A stretch of DNA of 23,480 nt from NBML01 sp029939535 (lineage in GTDB: Bacteria; Desulfobacterota; Desulfobacteria; Desulfobacterales; Desulfobacteraceae), in contig JAOZST010000049.1 in assembly GCA_029939535.1 (NCBI GenBank), positions 1 to 23,480 of the forward strand, written 5' to 3'. Below the pieces are notes generated by a model that worked only from the letters and a program-made list of their open reading frames with translations, had not been told where the DNA came from and searched no databases. Made by a program: the position numbers and the translations under genes. The number at the start of each line of letters is the position of its first letter. Within the stretch, counting starts at the first letter, position 1. Positions 1-7,330 of the stretch are shown piece by piece.

Positions 1-1365
1 CCGGTTTTGGATATATGTCGCCACCTGCTTGATGCATTTCCCCGTTGCAAAAATACGCTGAAAATACCGGGAGTTATTCTATTGGATCGTCCGGATATCC
101 TGTCCGGTTCAAAGCCGGTCAATTGTATTCTCAAATTTTTGGACACTCTTTTACCCAGAATGCAGTTTATTGTAAATTTGTCAGAAAAAAACATTTTGCT
201 CTTTCCAAACCATTTGAAACAAAAACAGTTGCACCTTCCTGAAAAAAAAACGACTCCTTTAAAAAAACAACCGGTTAAAAAAGTCACTCCTGGTTCAATT
301 TTTGTGATTGATATTGATGGGAAACTGCCGAATTTAGCTTTGATGAAACTGAGCAGTTATTATAAAGATAAGGGCAGAAAAGTGCTGCTGTTATCTAACG
401 ATACCTGTATAAAAGGGGCATACAAAATTTTTGCCAGTTCAATTTTTAACAAACCCAGTTCTGCAAAATCTATTAAAAAACTTAAGAAGTTTTATGGTGA
501 ATCTCTTATCCTTGGTGGTTCCGGAGTAGATATTAGCATGCGCCTTTCTCAAAAGGTTGAAAAAATGCCAGCGGATTATACGCTTTACCCGGAACTGGGT
601 AACAGGGCAATAGGATTCCTTACCCGTGGCTGTCCCTTTCATTGTCCTTTTTGTCTTGTTCCGGAGAAGGAAGGTAAACCGCGTCAAGTGAGTGATTTGG
701 ATTCTCTTTTAAAAAGAAAGAGAGATAAACTTATTTTGTTAGATGATAATATTTTATCTCATCCCCGTGCAAATGATTTTTTAGAAGAGCTTGCTTCGCG
801 TTGTGTTAGGGTCAATTTTACCCAGACCCTTGACATTAATCTTATTGATAAGGAAAAGGCTAACCTTCTTAAAAAGGTCAATTGTTCAAATATTAAATTT
901 ACAAGAAGAAATTTTCATTTTAGCCTAAATGACAACAAAAGACTTGAGCAAATTAAAGAAAACTACAATTTGTTCGGTTTTGTTGCTAAAGATAATGTGG
1001 AATTCGTTTGTATGTACGGTTTTAACACAACACTTGCACAAGATGTTGAACGATTTCGTTTTTTACGTTCTCTTCCTGGCGCCTATGTATTTGTGCAACA
1101 GTATCAGCCTGTAATAAACGGCTCTCAGCCTAGGTTGGAAAATTTTTTTGATGAAAAAGTTGATAAAAATATAAATGAGCTGATAAAAATAGTATTTCCA
1201 CAAAATATGAAAAGCATGGAAAAATATTACCGATGGCTGAGCAAACGTTATTCCCATGCATTTAATAAAGTGCACATGGGGTTGGTAGATACAATTTTCA
1301 AATATAATAACCGTCATCGAAAAGGAGAGTATATTGCTACGTTGTCTGGAACCAGAAAATTGTAA
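1..1365 (+). CDS. Radical SAM protein with ATPase-like N-terminal region (5' end outside window)
   Basis: The frame is open to the left window edge, so the N-terminus is missing; the TTG at 7 is only the first possible start inside the window. Numbering from that TTG, residues about 20-65 read like the end of an ABC/RecF-type ATPase: a Walker-B-like strand (GVILLDRPDI, with Arg where the catalytic Glu usually sits), then a helix and the strand MQFIV. A Lys/Pro-rich linker follows (about 75-95). Next is a domain starting at IDIDGKLPNLALMKLS, which resembles the N-terminal part of radical SAM proteins often seen in phages and mobile elements. The radical SAM core follows, with the cluster motif CPFHCPFC (Cys209, Cys213, Cys216; CX3CX2C) and FTQTLDINLI further on. 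The substrate is unknown. The 3' end overlaps the DUF4338 gene by 32 bases, which suggests translational coupling. Base composition is A/T-rich compared with the sulfur/polysaccharide genes downstream. The radical SAM assignment is firm; the ATPase part is a pattern judgement. Confidence 0.82.
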   Translation, partial: PVLDICRHLLDAFPRCKNTLKIPGVILLDRPDILSGSKPVNCILKFLDTLLPRMQFIVNLSEKNILLFPNHLKQKQLHLPEKKTTPLKKQPVKKVTPGSIFVIDIDGKLPNLALMKLSSYYKDKGRKVLLLSNDTCIKGAYKIFASSIFNKPSSAKSIKKLKKFYGESLILGGSGVDISMRLSQKVEKMPADYTLYPELGNRAIGFLTRGCPFHCPFCLVPEKEGKPRQVSDLDSLLKRKRDKLILLDDNILSHPRANDFLEELASRCVRVNFTQTLDINLIDKEKANLLKKVNCSNIKFTRRNFHFSLNDNKRLEQIKENYNLFGFVAKDNVEFVCMYGFNTTLAQDVERFRFLRSLPGAYVFVQQYQPVINGSQPRLENFFDEKVDKNINELIKIVFPQNMKSMEKYYRWLSKRYSHAFNKVHMGLVDTIFKYNNRHRKGEYIATLSGTRKL

Positions 1366-2698
1366 TTCTCAACGAAATAAAAGTGAAGAGGAGGCAGCTT
1401 ATAATAAAATTCATGAAATACTTGCCTGTGAAAATAATTTTGAAAGTATAAAGAACATTGCATCCAGCAGAACCATAAGTATCTGGCAAATAAAGCGAGC
1501 AAAAATCATTCTTGGAGTAATGGAAAATAAAAGCATTGAAAAAATGGTTGTTGACCTGCGAGTACCACCAAATTCCATTATAAAAAGCATAAACCAATTT
1601 GCCATAACTGGGTTGGCGTATTTAAACTGCGCTGGAAGAAAACCCACCTCTCGTGAAGCTTCAGTAGAAAAATTGTTGTCCTTCCTTGAAAACCCTTATG
1701 ATGATGATTCTGACAAGTGGAATCAAGTCAGTGTGAAATATATTGGTCACTATTTTTCAGCAAGACAGATTCAACAAATCAGAGATTTCATTAAATCCAA
1801 TTCTGAATTTAATAGAAATAAGATTGCAAAAAAAATTTGTTTAATGTTCGATATCTATCAATCAAACGGGGAAATCAAACAATCCCAGATGGCTGTAATT
1901 TTAAAGCGGATGGAAATGGATAATGTAGTTTTTCTACCCCCCGTACAGCGATCTTCATCTTGCAAGAAAAGCGCATCAAGAAAACAAAAGATCCAAAAAT
2001 TTGATACCAGAGAACGTGATTTTTCACAGTCCGACATAGCACAAATTCAATTTATCCCTGCCTCTTCAGGCAAGGATCTTGCTTTGTGGCGTCAGCTTAT
2101 TGAAGGATATCATTACATATCCAATACCAAATTGTTTGGAGCACAAATGAGATATCTTGTATATGGGGGGAAAGGGATACAAAAAACAGATACTTTTCTA
2201 AAAATACGCAATACTAATACTAACCAGGGAGAATTTCGCAAGTCTTATCAAGATTTATACCGTGGGAAACATCTTCTTGCGGTTATTGGGTTTGCTGCAG
2301 GTTCATGGTCTTTGTCAAGCCGTGATAAATTCATTGGATGGAATAAAGAACAGAGGGAGGCAAACCTAAAATACATTGTGAATAATGTACGATTTTTAAT
2401 CCTGCCCTGGGTAAAATCGCCAAACTTGGCATCCAGAATTCTTGGGGGTATTGCAAGGCAACTTCCTTATGACTGGGAGGCACGTTATAATTACAAACCG
2501 TTATTGCTGGAAACTTTTGTTCAACTTGATAGGTTTAAAGGTTCATGTTACCGCGCTGCGAACTGGACTCAGATTGGTGAAACCAAGGGTTATAGTTTTT
2601 ACCCTCAAAATGGGACAAATATTCCACGAGCAGTTTTTGTGTATCCTCTTTGCAAAAATTTTCGCAAAAAGCTTTTAGATGAAGATAGCTATAATTGA
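1334..2698 (+). CDS. HTH-DUF4338 (Druantia DruA-family) protein
   Basis: 454 residues. The start is TTG at 1334, chosen because AAAGGAGAG lies at 1321-1329 with ideal spacing and no ATG is similarly placed. Residues about 50-105 resemble the helix-turn-helix of IS630/Tc1-type transposases (RAKIIL, then GLAYL and GRKPT). From about residue 130 the protein follows the DUF4338 pattern: a winged-helix-like stretch ending in LPPV, then YHYI, GAQMRYLVYG, RDKFIGW, NVRFLILPWV, PNLASRIL, DWEARY, LLLETFV and YRAANW. DUF4338 is the domain of DruA in the Druantia anti-phage system, but DUF4338 genes are also scattered through genomes in ways that suggest mobility. Conserved Asp/Glu residues would fit a metal-dependent nuclease or transposase-like enzyme, which is inference. 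No helicase DruE is present in the window, so this is not a complete Druantia locus. It is cotranscribed with the preceding radical SAM gene and similarly A/T-rich. Confidence 0.85.
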   Translation: MLRCLEPENCNSQRNKSEEEAAYNKIHEILACENNFESIKNIASSRTISIWQIKRAKIILGVMENKSIEKMVVDLRVPPNSIIKSINQFAITGLAYLNCAGRKPTSREASVEKLLSFLENPYDDDSDKWNQVSVKYIGHYFSARQIQQIRDFIKSNSEFNRNKIAKKICLMFDIYQSNGEIKQSQMAVILKRMEMDNVVFLPPVQRSSSCKKSASRKQKIQKFDTRERDFSQSDIAQIQFIPASSGKDLALWRQLIEGYHYISNTKLFGAQMRYLVYGGKGIQKTDTFLKIRNTNTNQGEFRKSYQDLYRGKHLLAVIGFAAGSWSLSSRDKFIGWNKEQREANLKYIVNNVRFLILPWVKSPNLASRILGGIARQLPYDWEARYNYKPLLLETFVQLDRFKGSCYRAANWTQIGETKGYSFYPQNGTNIPRAVFVYPLCKNFRKKLLDEDSYN

Positions 2699-2974
2699 AA
2701 CCATTACTCAAAAATAATTACCCCTATCCGTTACTTTCAAATCAATTAACTTTATCCACTATAGGTTTTAGCAGGATTGCTCTTGGGGAAATTTTTTACG
2801 CCATATACGTTCCTTACACCATATGCAATGGGTAAATTATGAAAATAATAAAGTACAAACTCTTTACAAAAACCAAGGTATGACATACATGTTAACATTA
2901 ATTATGATTTATATTATACAGATAGTTCTGAAAAGCGTAATTGGAATTTTTTATGGGCGGAGATTTTATTATAG
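2699..2974. other. A/T-rich boundary between accessory genes and the sulfur/glycan operon
   Basis: These 276 bases hold no credible gene; a 14-codon ATG frame near 2839 has no support. The stretch is very A/T-rich and is likely to contain the right end of the acquired segment. I could not identify a terminal inverted repeat, because the left end of the segment is outside the window. Near-duplicate words CCATATACG and CCATATGC occur at about 2802-2828. A promoter candidate for the next operon lies at its right side. Confidence 0.5.
2892..2920 (+). promoter_or_regulatory. Candidate sigma-70 promoter for the sulfurylase/epimerase operon
   Basis: TTAACA at 2892-2897 and TATACA at 2915-2920 are separated by 17 bases, 55 bases before the ATG of the sulfurylase/kinase gene. 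The -35 matches five of six consensus positions and the -10 four of six. The surroundings are so A/T-rich that a chance match is possible. Confidence 0.35.
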
Positions 2975-4663
2975 ATGATTGATACCCTAGTGGACCTTTT
3001 GGTAGACGATAAACAGCAACAGGTATTAAAAAAACTGGCATCCTCCTTAAAGGATGTAATCCTCAATGACAGGCAGATCTGCGATTTTGAATTATTGGTT
3101 ACAGGTGTGTTTTCGCCCCTTAAGGGTTTTATGACACAGGTTGACTGTGAATCTGTCATGGACAGGATGCGCCTGTCTTCCAATGAAATCTGGCCTGTGC
3201 CCATTTGTCTTGATATCAGCGAAACCCTTGCGGCCAGCCTTGAGGCGGGTCAGTCCGTGGTGCTGCGTGATCCAGAAGGATTCCCCCTGGGGGTGATGGG
3301 TGTGGAAGATATCTGGCCTGTTGATGCGGAAAAGGAAGCATTGGCAGTTTACGGAACCCTGGACAGGTCCCACCCTGGAGTAGATTATTTATTTAACAGG
3401 TCCGGGAAATTTTATATAGGCGGCCCCATCCAGGCTATCAATCTGCCCATTCATTCCGATTTCCGCCAGATCAGGATGACGCCCAAAGAGGTGAGAAAGG
3501 CTTTTTCCAGGCTGGGATGGAAGAGGGTTGTGGGGTTCCAGACAAGGCAGCCCATTCACCGGCCCCAGTTTGAAATGACAATCCAGGCCATGCGCAAGGC
3601 CAAGGCCAATCTTCTGCTCCTTCCCATTGCCGGGACTCCCGGGCCCGGTGACTTTGATCATTATACAAGGATGCGCTGTTACCAGAAAGTTGCAGCCCAG
3701 TATCCACCCAACTCTTACATGCTGAACCTGCTGCCCCTGGCCATGCGAATGGCAGGGCCAAGGGATGCTGTGCTTCATTTGATTATCGGGAAGAATTTCG
3801 GGTGCACACATTTTGTCATTGGCCATAACCATTCAAGCCCGGGCAGGGATGGCAATGGAACTCCTTTTTACCATTATGAAGAGATTTCTGCCCTGGCTGA
3901 AAAAGCGGTTGAAGATCTTAAAATAGATGCAGTCTCCTTTGAGGAGATGGTTTATCTCCCCTTTGAGGATGAGTTTAAGCTGGCCAGGGAAGTAAAAAAA
4001 AATCAGGAAACTATTTCTTTTTCCAACAATGATATTAGAAATCGTATCCGCAAGGGCAGGAAAATACCCAATTGGGCAAGTTTTCCAGCTGTCATAAAGG
4101 AGTTGGACAGGTCCTATCCATCACCGGCAAAACAGGGTTTTGCAATATTCCTCACTGGCCTTTCAGGTTCAGGTAAGTCCACCATTGCCAAGGTGCTCTA
4201 TTCCAGGTTCATGGAGATCGGCACCCGGCCGGTAAGCCTTCTGGACGGAGATATTGTCCGGAGGAATTTATCCTCGGAGTTGAATTTTTCCAAGGAACAC
4301 AGGGATATCAATGTGAAACGCATTGGTTTTGTGGCATCGGAGATCACGAAAAACAGAGGCATTGCCATCTGTGCCCCCATTGCCCCCTATGAGAGGACCC
4401 GGTCTGATATCCGTAACTCCATTGAGGTCCATGGTGGTTTTTTTGAAATCCACGTGGCCACCCCCATAAGTGAATGCGAAAAAAGAGATAGAAAGGGAAT
4501 GTATGCCAGGGCCAGGGCAGGGCTTTTAAAGGGATTTACAGGTGTGGATGATCCCTATGAGACCCCGGAAAATCCAGAGTTGAGCATTGATACCACAAAT
4601 ATAAGTCCGGATGAGGCTGCCCAGGAAATATTGCTTCTGTTAAGTGAAAAAGGATTTGTATGA
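2975..4663 (+). CDS. Bifunctional ATP sulfurylase/APS kinase-like protein (PAPS synthase) with altered sulfurylase motifs
   Basis: 562 residues. An N-terminal PUA-like sulfurylase domain (about 1-165) and a sulfurylase catalytic domain (about 170-385) are fused to an APS kinase (about 390-562). The kinase part looks intact: P-loop GLSGSGKST, LLDGD, APIAPYERTR, KGMYARARAG and GFTGVDDPYE. It would phosphorylate adenylyl sulfate to PAPS, the sulfate donor for sulfotransferases. The sulfurylase part keeps the fold signature (LLPLAMRMAGPRDAV, GCTHFV), but the usual QTRNPxHRxH reads QTRQPIHRPQ and the usual GRDHAG reads GHNHSS. Several normally invariant nucleotide/sulfate-contacting residues therefore differ. 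Either the domain has changed chemistry or kinetics, or only the kinase is active. The gene overlaps the following epimerase gene by four bases (ATGA). With the uronic-acid sugar genes it points to glycan sulfation, not dissimilatory sulfate reduction. The ribosome site (GGCGGAG, about 14 bases upstream) is distant, so the start is less certain. Confidence 0.88.
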   Translation: MIDTLVDLLVDDKQQQVLKKLASSLKDVILNDRQICDFELLVTGVFSPLKGFMTQVDCESVMDRMRLSSNEIWPVPICLDISETLAASLEAGQSVVLRDPEGFPLGVMGVEDIWPVDAEKEALAVYGTLDRSHPGVDYLFNRSGKFYIGGPIQAINLPIHSDFRQIRMTPKEVRKAFSRLGWKRVVGFQTRQPIHRPQFEMTIQAMRKAKANLLLLPIAGTPGPGDFDHYTRMRCYQKVAAQYPPNSYMLNLLPLAMRMAGPRDAVLHLIIGKNFGCTHFVIGHNHSSPGRDGNGTPFYHYEEISALAEKAVEDLKIDAVSFEEMVYLPFEDEFKLAREVKKNQETISFSNNDIRNRIRKGRKIPNWASFPAVIKELDRSYPSPAKQGFAIFLTGLSGSGKSTIAKVLYSRFMEIGTRPVSLLDGDIVRRNLSSELNFSKEHRDINVKRIGFVASEITKNRGIAICAPIAPYERTRSDIRNSIEVHGGFFEIHVATPISECEKRDRKGMYARARAGLLKGFTGVDDPYETPENPELSIDTTNISPDEAAQEILLLLSEKGFV

Positions 4664-5715
4664 TGAAAAAAAACTGGGATTCTGTATTAGAGGAGTTAAA
4701 GAAAAAGTCCTATAGCTGGCTGGTTACAGGGTGTGCCGGGTTCATAGGTTCCAACCTTGTGGAAACTCTTCTTGGGCTTGGGCAAAAGGTAACAGGGCTT
4801 GATAATTTTTCCACGGGTTTTCAGTATAACCTTGATGAGATTGAAAAAGCCGTTGATAGGGATAAATGGGAAAAGTTCAGGTTTATAAAAGGAGATATCA
4901 GGAATCCTGAATTATGTGTCAAGGCATGCCAGGAACAGGATTTTGTTCTGCACCAGGCAGCACTGGGATCAGTGCCAAGATCTGTTACAGATCCTCTCCT
5001 GACCAATGAAAATAATATCACTGGATTTTTGAACATGCTTGTGGGGGCAAAACAGGCAAGGGTAAAACGATTTGTGTATGCTGCTTCCAGTTCCACATAT
5101 GGGGACCATCCTGGGCTGCCAAAGACAGAAGATAATATTGGCAAGCCTTTGTCACCCTATGCAGTGACCAAGTATGTTAATGAATTGTATGCAGGGGTTT
5201 TTGCTTCAACCTATGGATTTAAAACCATTGGGCTCAGGTATTTTAATGTGTTTGGGAAAAGGCAGGACCCCTATGGGGCCTATGCAGCTGTGATGCCTTT
5301 ATGGTTTGCATCCATGATCAAAAATGATCCTGTTTTTATCAATGGAGATGGAGAAACAAGCCGGGATTTTTGTTATATTGATAATTGTGTCCAGGCCAAT
5401 TTGCGAGCCTGTGTTGTCACGGATGACAGGGCATTGAACCAGGTTTATAATGTGGCCTATGGGGAAAGAACCACCTTGAATGAGTTGTTTTACCTTATCC
5501 GGGAACGGGTGGCAGAAAGATTTCCCCGGGCAGAAAAAATTGAACCTGTTTACAGGGATTTCAGGCCCGGAGATGTGAGACATTCCCTGGCGGATATATC
5601 CAGGGCAGGTGAACTTCTAGGGTATGGGCCTGAATATTCTGTAAAACAGGGGCTTGATCTTGCGGCTGACTGGTATATGGACAATTTGAAACCAGATAAT
5701 ATGAAATCAGAATAA
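4660..5715 (+). CDS. wbpP: UDP-N-acetylglucosamine 4-epimerase-like SDR (WbpP/TviC type)
   Basis: 351 residues, the usual length for WbpP-type epimerases. An extended short-chain dehydrogenase/reductase: NAD-binding GCAGFIGSNL at about residues 23-32, LDNFSTG, GDIRN, HQAALGSVPRSV, the catalytic serines in AASSSTYGD and the YAVTK Tyr/Lys pair. LRYFNVFGKRQDP and DFCYIDN are typical of the C-terminal sugar-binding part. The family interconverts UDP-GlcNAc and UDP-GalNAc, or the corresponding uronic acids, in the cytoplasm. The start ATG overlaps the stop of the sulfurylase/kinase gene; a second ATG follows immediately. The dehydrogenase of the same pathway follows 89 bases downstream. Exact substrate specificity cannot be told from sequence by eye, so the symbol is a family name. 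Confidence 0.87.
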   Translation: MMKKNWDSVLEELKKKSYSWLVTGCAGFIGSNLVETLLGLGQKVTGLDNFSTGFQYNLDEIEKAVDRDKWEKFRFIKGDIRNPELCVKACQEQDFVLHQAALGSVPRSVTDPLLTNENNITGFLNMLVGAKQARVKRFVYAASSSTYGDHPGLPKTEDNIGKPLSPYAVTKYVNELYAGVFASTYGFKTIGLRYFNVFGKRQDPYGAYAAVMPLWFASMIKNDPVFINGDGETSRDFCYIDNCVQANLRACVVTDDRALNQVYNVAYGERTTLNELFYLIRERVAERFPRAEKIEPVYRDFRPGDVRHSLADISRAGELLGYGPEYSVKQGLDLAADWYMDNLKPDNMKSE

Positions 5716-5789
5716 TTGAATAGTATGGAAATTTGCATTTAGCTGTTTAGCTAATGGCTAAATGCCGCGCAATAGTGCGCTAATTTAAT
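5713..5789. repeat. Intergenic GCTAA-type double hairpin element
   Basis: GCATTTAGC (5735-5743) and GCTAAATGC (5757-5765) form a perfect 9-bp inverted repeat around a 13-base loop that itself contains TTAGCTAA. A second hairpin, GCGCA-ATAG-TGCGC, lies at 5767-5780. The element sits between TAATTGAAT (5713-5721) and TAATTTAAT (5781-5789), an imperfect direct repeat. It shares AATTTGCATTTA and GCTAATGGC with the repeat at the right window edge. It lies between the epimerase and dehydrogenase genes and could moderate read-through or mRNA stability. Confidence 0.65.
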
Positions 5790-5804
5790 CACGAGGGACT
5801 TGAG

Positions 5805-7094
5805 ATGAACAAGAAAACGAAAATAGCAATTGTCGGGCTTGGATATGTGGGATTGCCTCTGGCTGTTCATTTTGCACAGAAATATGAAACCATTGGTTTT
5901 GATTTAAAAGAAACCATTGTGGACAATTGCAAAGTCCACAAAGATCCCACGGGTGAGGTATCAAAAGAGGAGTTTGAAGATGCCCTTTATTTTACCCCGA
6001 CAACAGATTCCAAAATGATGTCTGATGCTGATTTTATTGTGGTGGCTGTTCCCACTCCCATTGACAAGGCAAGAAGGCCTGATCTGTTTCCCGTTGAAAG
6101 TGCGGCCAGGACAGTTGGAAAGGTGATGAAAAAAGGAGCTGTTATTGTCTTTGAATCCACTGTTTATCCCGGAGTGACAGAAGATATCTGTGTCCCGATT
6201 TTAGAGAAGGAATCAGGATTAAAGTGGAAAGAGGATTTCCATGTGGGGTATTCTCCGGAAAGGATTAATCCCGGGGATAAGGAACATACCCTGACCAGGA
6301 TCGTAAAGGTGGTATCTGGGGATGATGAAGATACCCTGGAACAGGTGGCAGGATTATATGAATCCATTATAACGGCAGGTGTGCACAAAACCCTTTCCAT
6401 TAAAGAGGCAGAGGCTGCCAAGGTCATTGAAAATACCCAGCGGGATTTGAACATTGCCCTGATGAATGAACTGGCATTGATTTTTGACCGCCTGGGCATT
6501 GATACAAAAAATGTATTGGATGCAGCAGGGTCTAAATGGAATTTCTTGAAATTTTCACCCGGGCTTGTGGGGGGGCATTGCATAGGGGTTGATCCCTATT
6601 ACCTGACTTTTAAAGCTGAGTCTGAGGGGTATCATCCGGAGATAATCCTGTCCGGCCGTCGCATCAATGATAATATGGGCAGGTTTGTGGTTGAAAAGAC
6701 TGTTAAGATGATGATTGAACAGGGCCAGCATATAAAGGGTACAAAGGTGGGAATTCTGGGTCTGACATTTAAAGAGGACTGTCCTGATTTGCGAAATACC
6801 CGGGTGGTGGATATCATTGAAGAGCTTAATTCCTACGGGTGTGAAGTAATGGTCCATGATCCCATGGCAGATCCCGGGGAAGCAAAAGAATATTACGGGG
6901 TTGACCTTTGTTCATGGGAGCAATTGGAAAACCTTGGGGCGATTATCCTTGCCGTGCCCCATGCAGCTTACAAAGAAAAATCTGTGGCTGGACTGGTCTC
7001 AAAGCTTGGAAAAGGCGGATGCCTCATTGATGTAAAAAGTTTTTTGGATATGGATGCAGTTAAAGTAACCAGGGTTCCTTTCTGGCGGCTCTAG
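5805..7094 (+). CDS. wbpA: UDP-N-acetylhexosamine 6-dehydrogenase (WbpA/TviB type)
   Basis: 429 residues, normal for the UDP-glucose/UDP-ManNAc dehydrogenase superfamily. N-terminal Rossmann domain (IVGLGYVGLPLA, residues about 9-20), VPTPID, ESTVYPGVTED, SPERINPGD, a central helix with KVIENTQRDLNIALMNE, and the catalytic cysteine in GLVGGHCIGVDPYYL (about residue 260). The C-terminal domain has GLTFKEDCPDLRNTR. The enzyme oxidises the C6 hydroxyl of a UDP-HexNAc to the uronic acid with two NAD+. The sequence looks closer to the TviB/WbpA branch than to UDP-glucose dehydrogenases. With the upstream epimerase it would yield UDP-GalNAcA or UDP-GlcNAcA. The ribosome site GAGGG lies eight bases before the ATG. 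No glycosyltransferase or transporter follows; the next coding remnant is convergent, so the glycan assembly genes must be elsewhere. Confidence 0.9.
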   Translation: MNKKTKIAIVGLGYVGLPLAVHFAQKYETIGFDLKETIVDNCKVHKDPTGEVSKEEFEDALYFTPTTDSKMMSDADFIVVAVPTPIDKARRPDLFPVESAARTVGKVMKKGAVIVFESTVYPGVTEDICVPILEKESGLKWKEDFHVGYSPERINPGDKEHTLTRIVKVVSGDDEDTLEQVAGLYESIITAGVHKTLSIKEAEAAKVIENTQRDLNIALMNELALIFDRLGIDTKNVLDAAGSKWNFLKFSPGLVGGHCIGVDPYYLTFKAESEGYHPEIILSGRRINDNMGRFVVEKTVKMMIEQGQHIKGTKVGILGLTFKEDCPDLRNTRVVDIIEELNSYGCEVMVHDPMADPGEAKEYYGVDLCSWEQLENLGAIILAVPHAAYKEKSVAGLVSKLGKGGCLIDVKSFLDMDAVKVTRVPFWRL

Positions 7095-7097
7095 GTT

Positions 7098-7330
7098 TCA
7101 AGAAATAAGTCCCCTGGCAATGGCAAACTTTGTCAACCCGGCAATGGTATGAATATCCAGCTTTTTCTTCACATTGTTGCGGTGGATGTCAACGGTTTTG
7201 GGACTGATTCCCAGTTGGTCTGCGATTTCTCTGCTGGTATGGCCTTCAGCAACCATCTGGAGAACTTAACGCTCCCGGCAGGGGAGGTGTGAAAATTTGT
7301 CCTCTTTTTTGCTCTAATTGTTTTCATCAT
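7098..7330 (-). pseudogene. LuxR/NarL-type response regulator remnant, receiver domain deleted
   Basis: On the minus strand the frame ending at TGA (7098-7100) reads as a complete LuxR-type DNA-binding domain: CRER, then VLQMVAEGHTSREIADQLG, SPKTVDIHRNNVKKKL and TKFAIARGLIS. An in-frame TAA at 7266-7268 replaces the Glu of the usual RERE-VL motif. Upstream there is no receiver domain. Instead, ATGATG at 7325-7330, overlapping the kinase stop, begins a frame reading MMKTIRA, which is how NarL-type regulators commonly start. This looks like a regulator that lost about 100-130 codons between its N-terminal residues and its DNA-binding domain, with a frame change and then a nonsense mutation. It lies directly behind a NarX-type kinase, as such partners usually do. 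Its 3' end is three bases from the stop of the convergent dehydrogenase gene. Confidence 0.8.

Noticed and set aside
1334..2698. Complete Druantia defence locus
   Set aside because: No DruE helicase or other Druantia component is present on the downstream side, where glycan-precursor genes follow; the upstream side is not visible.
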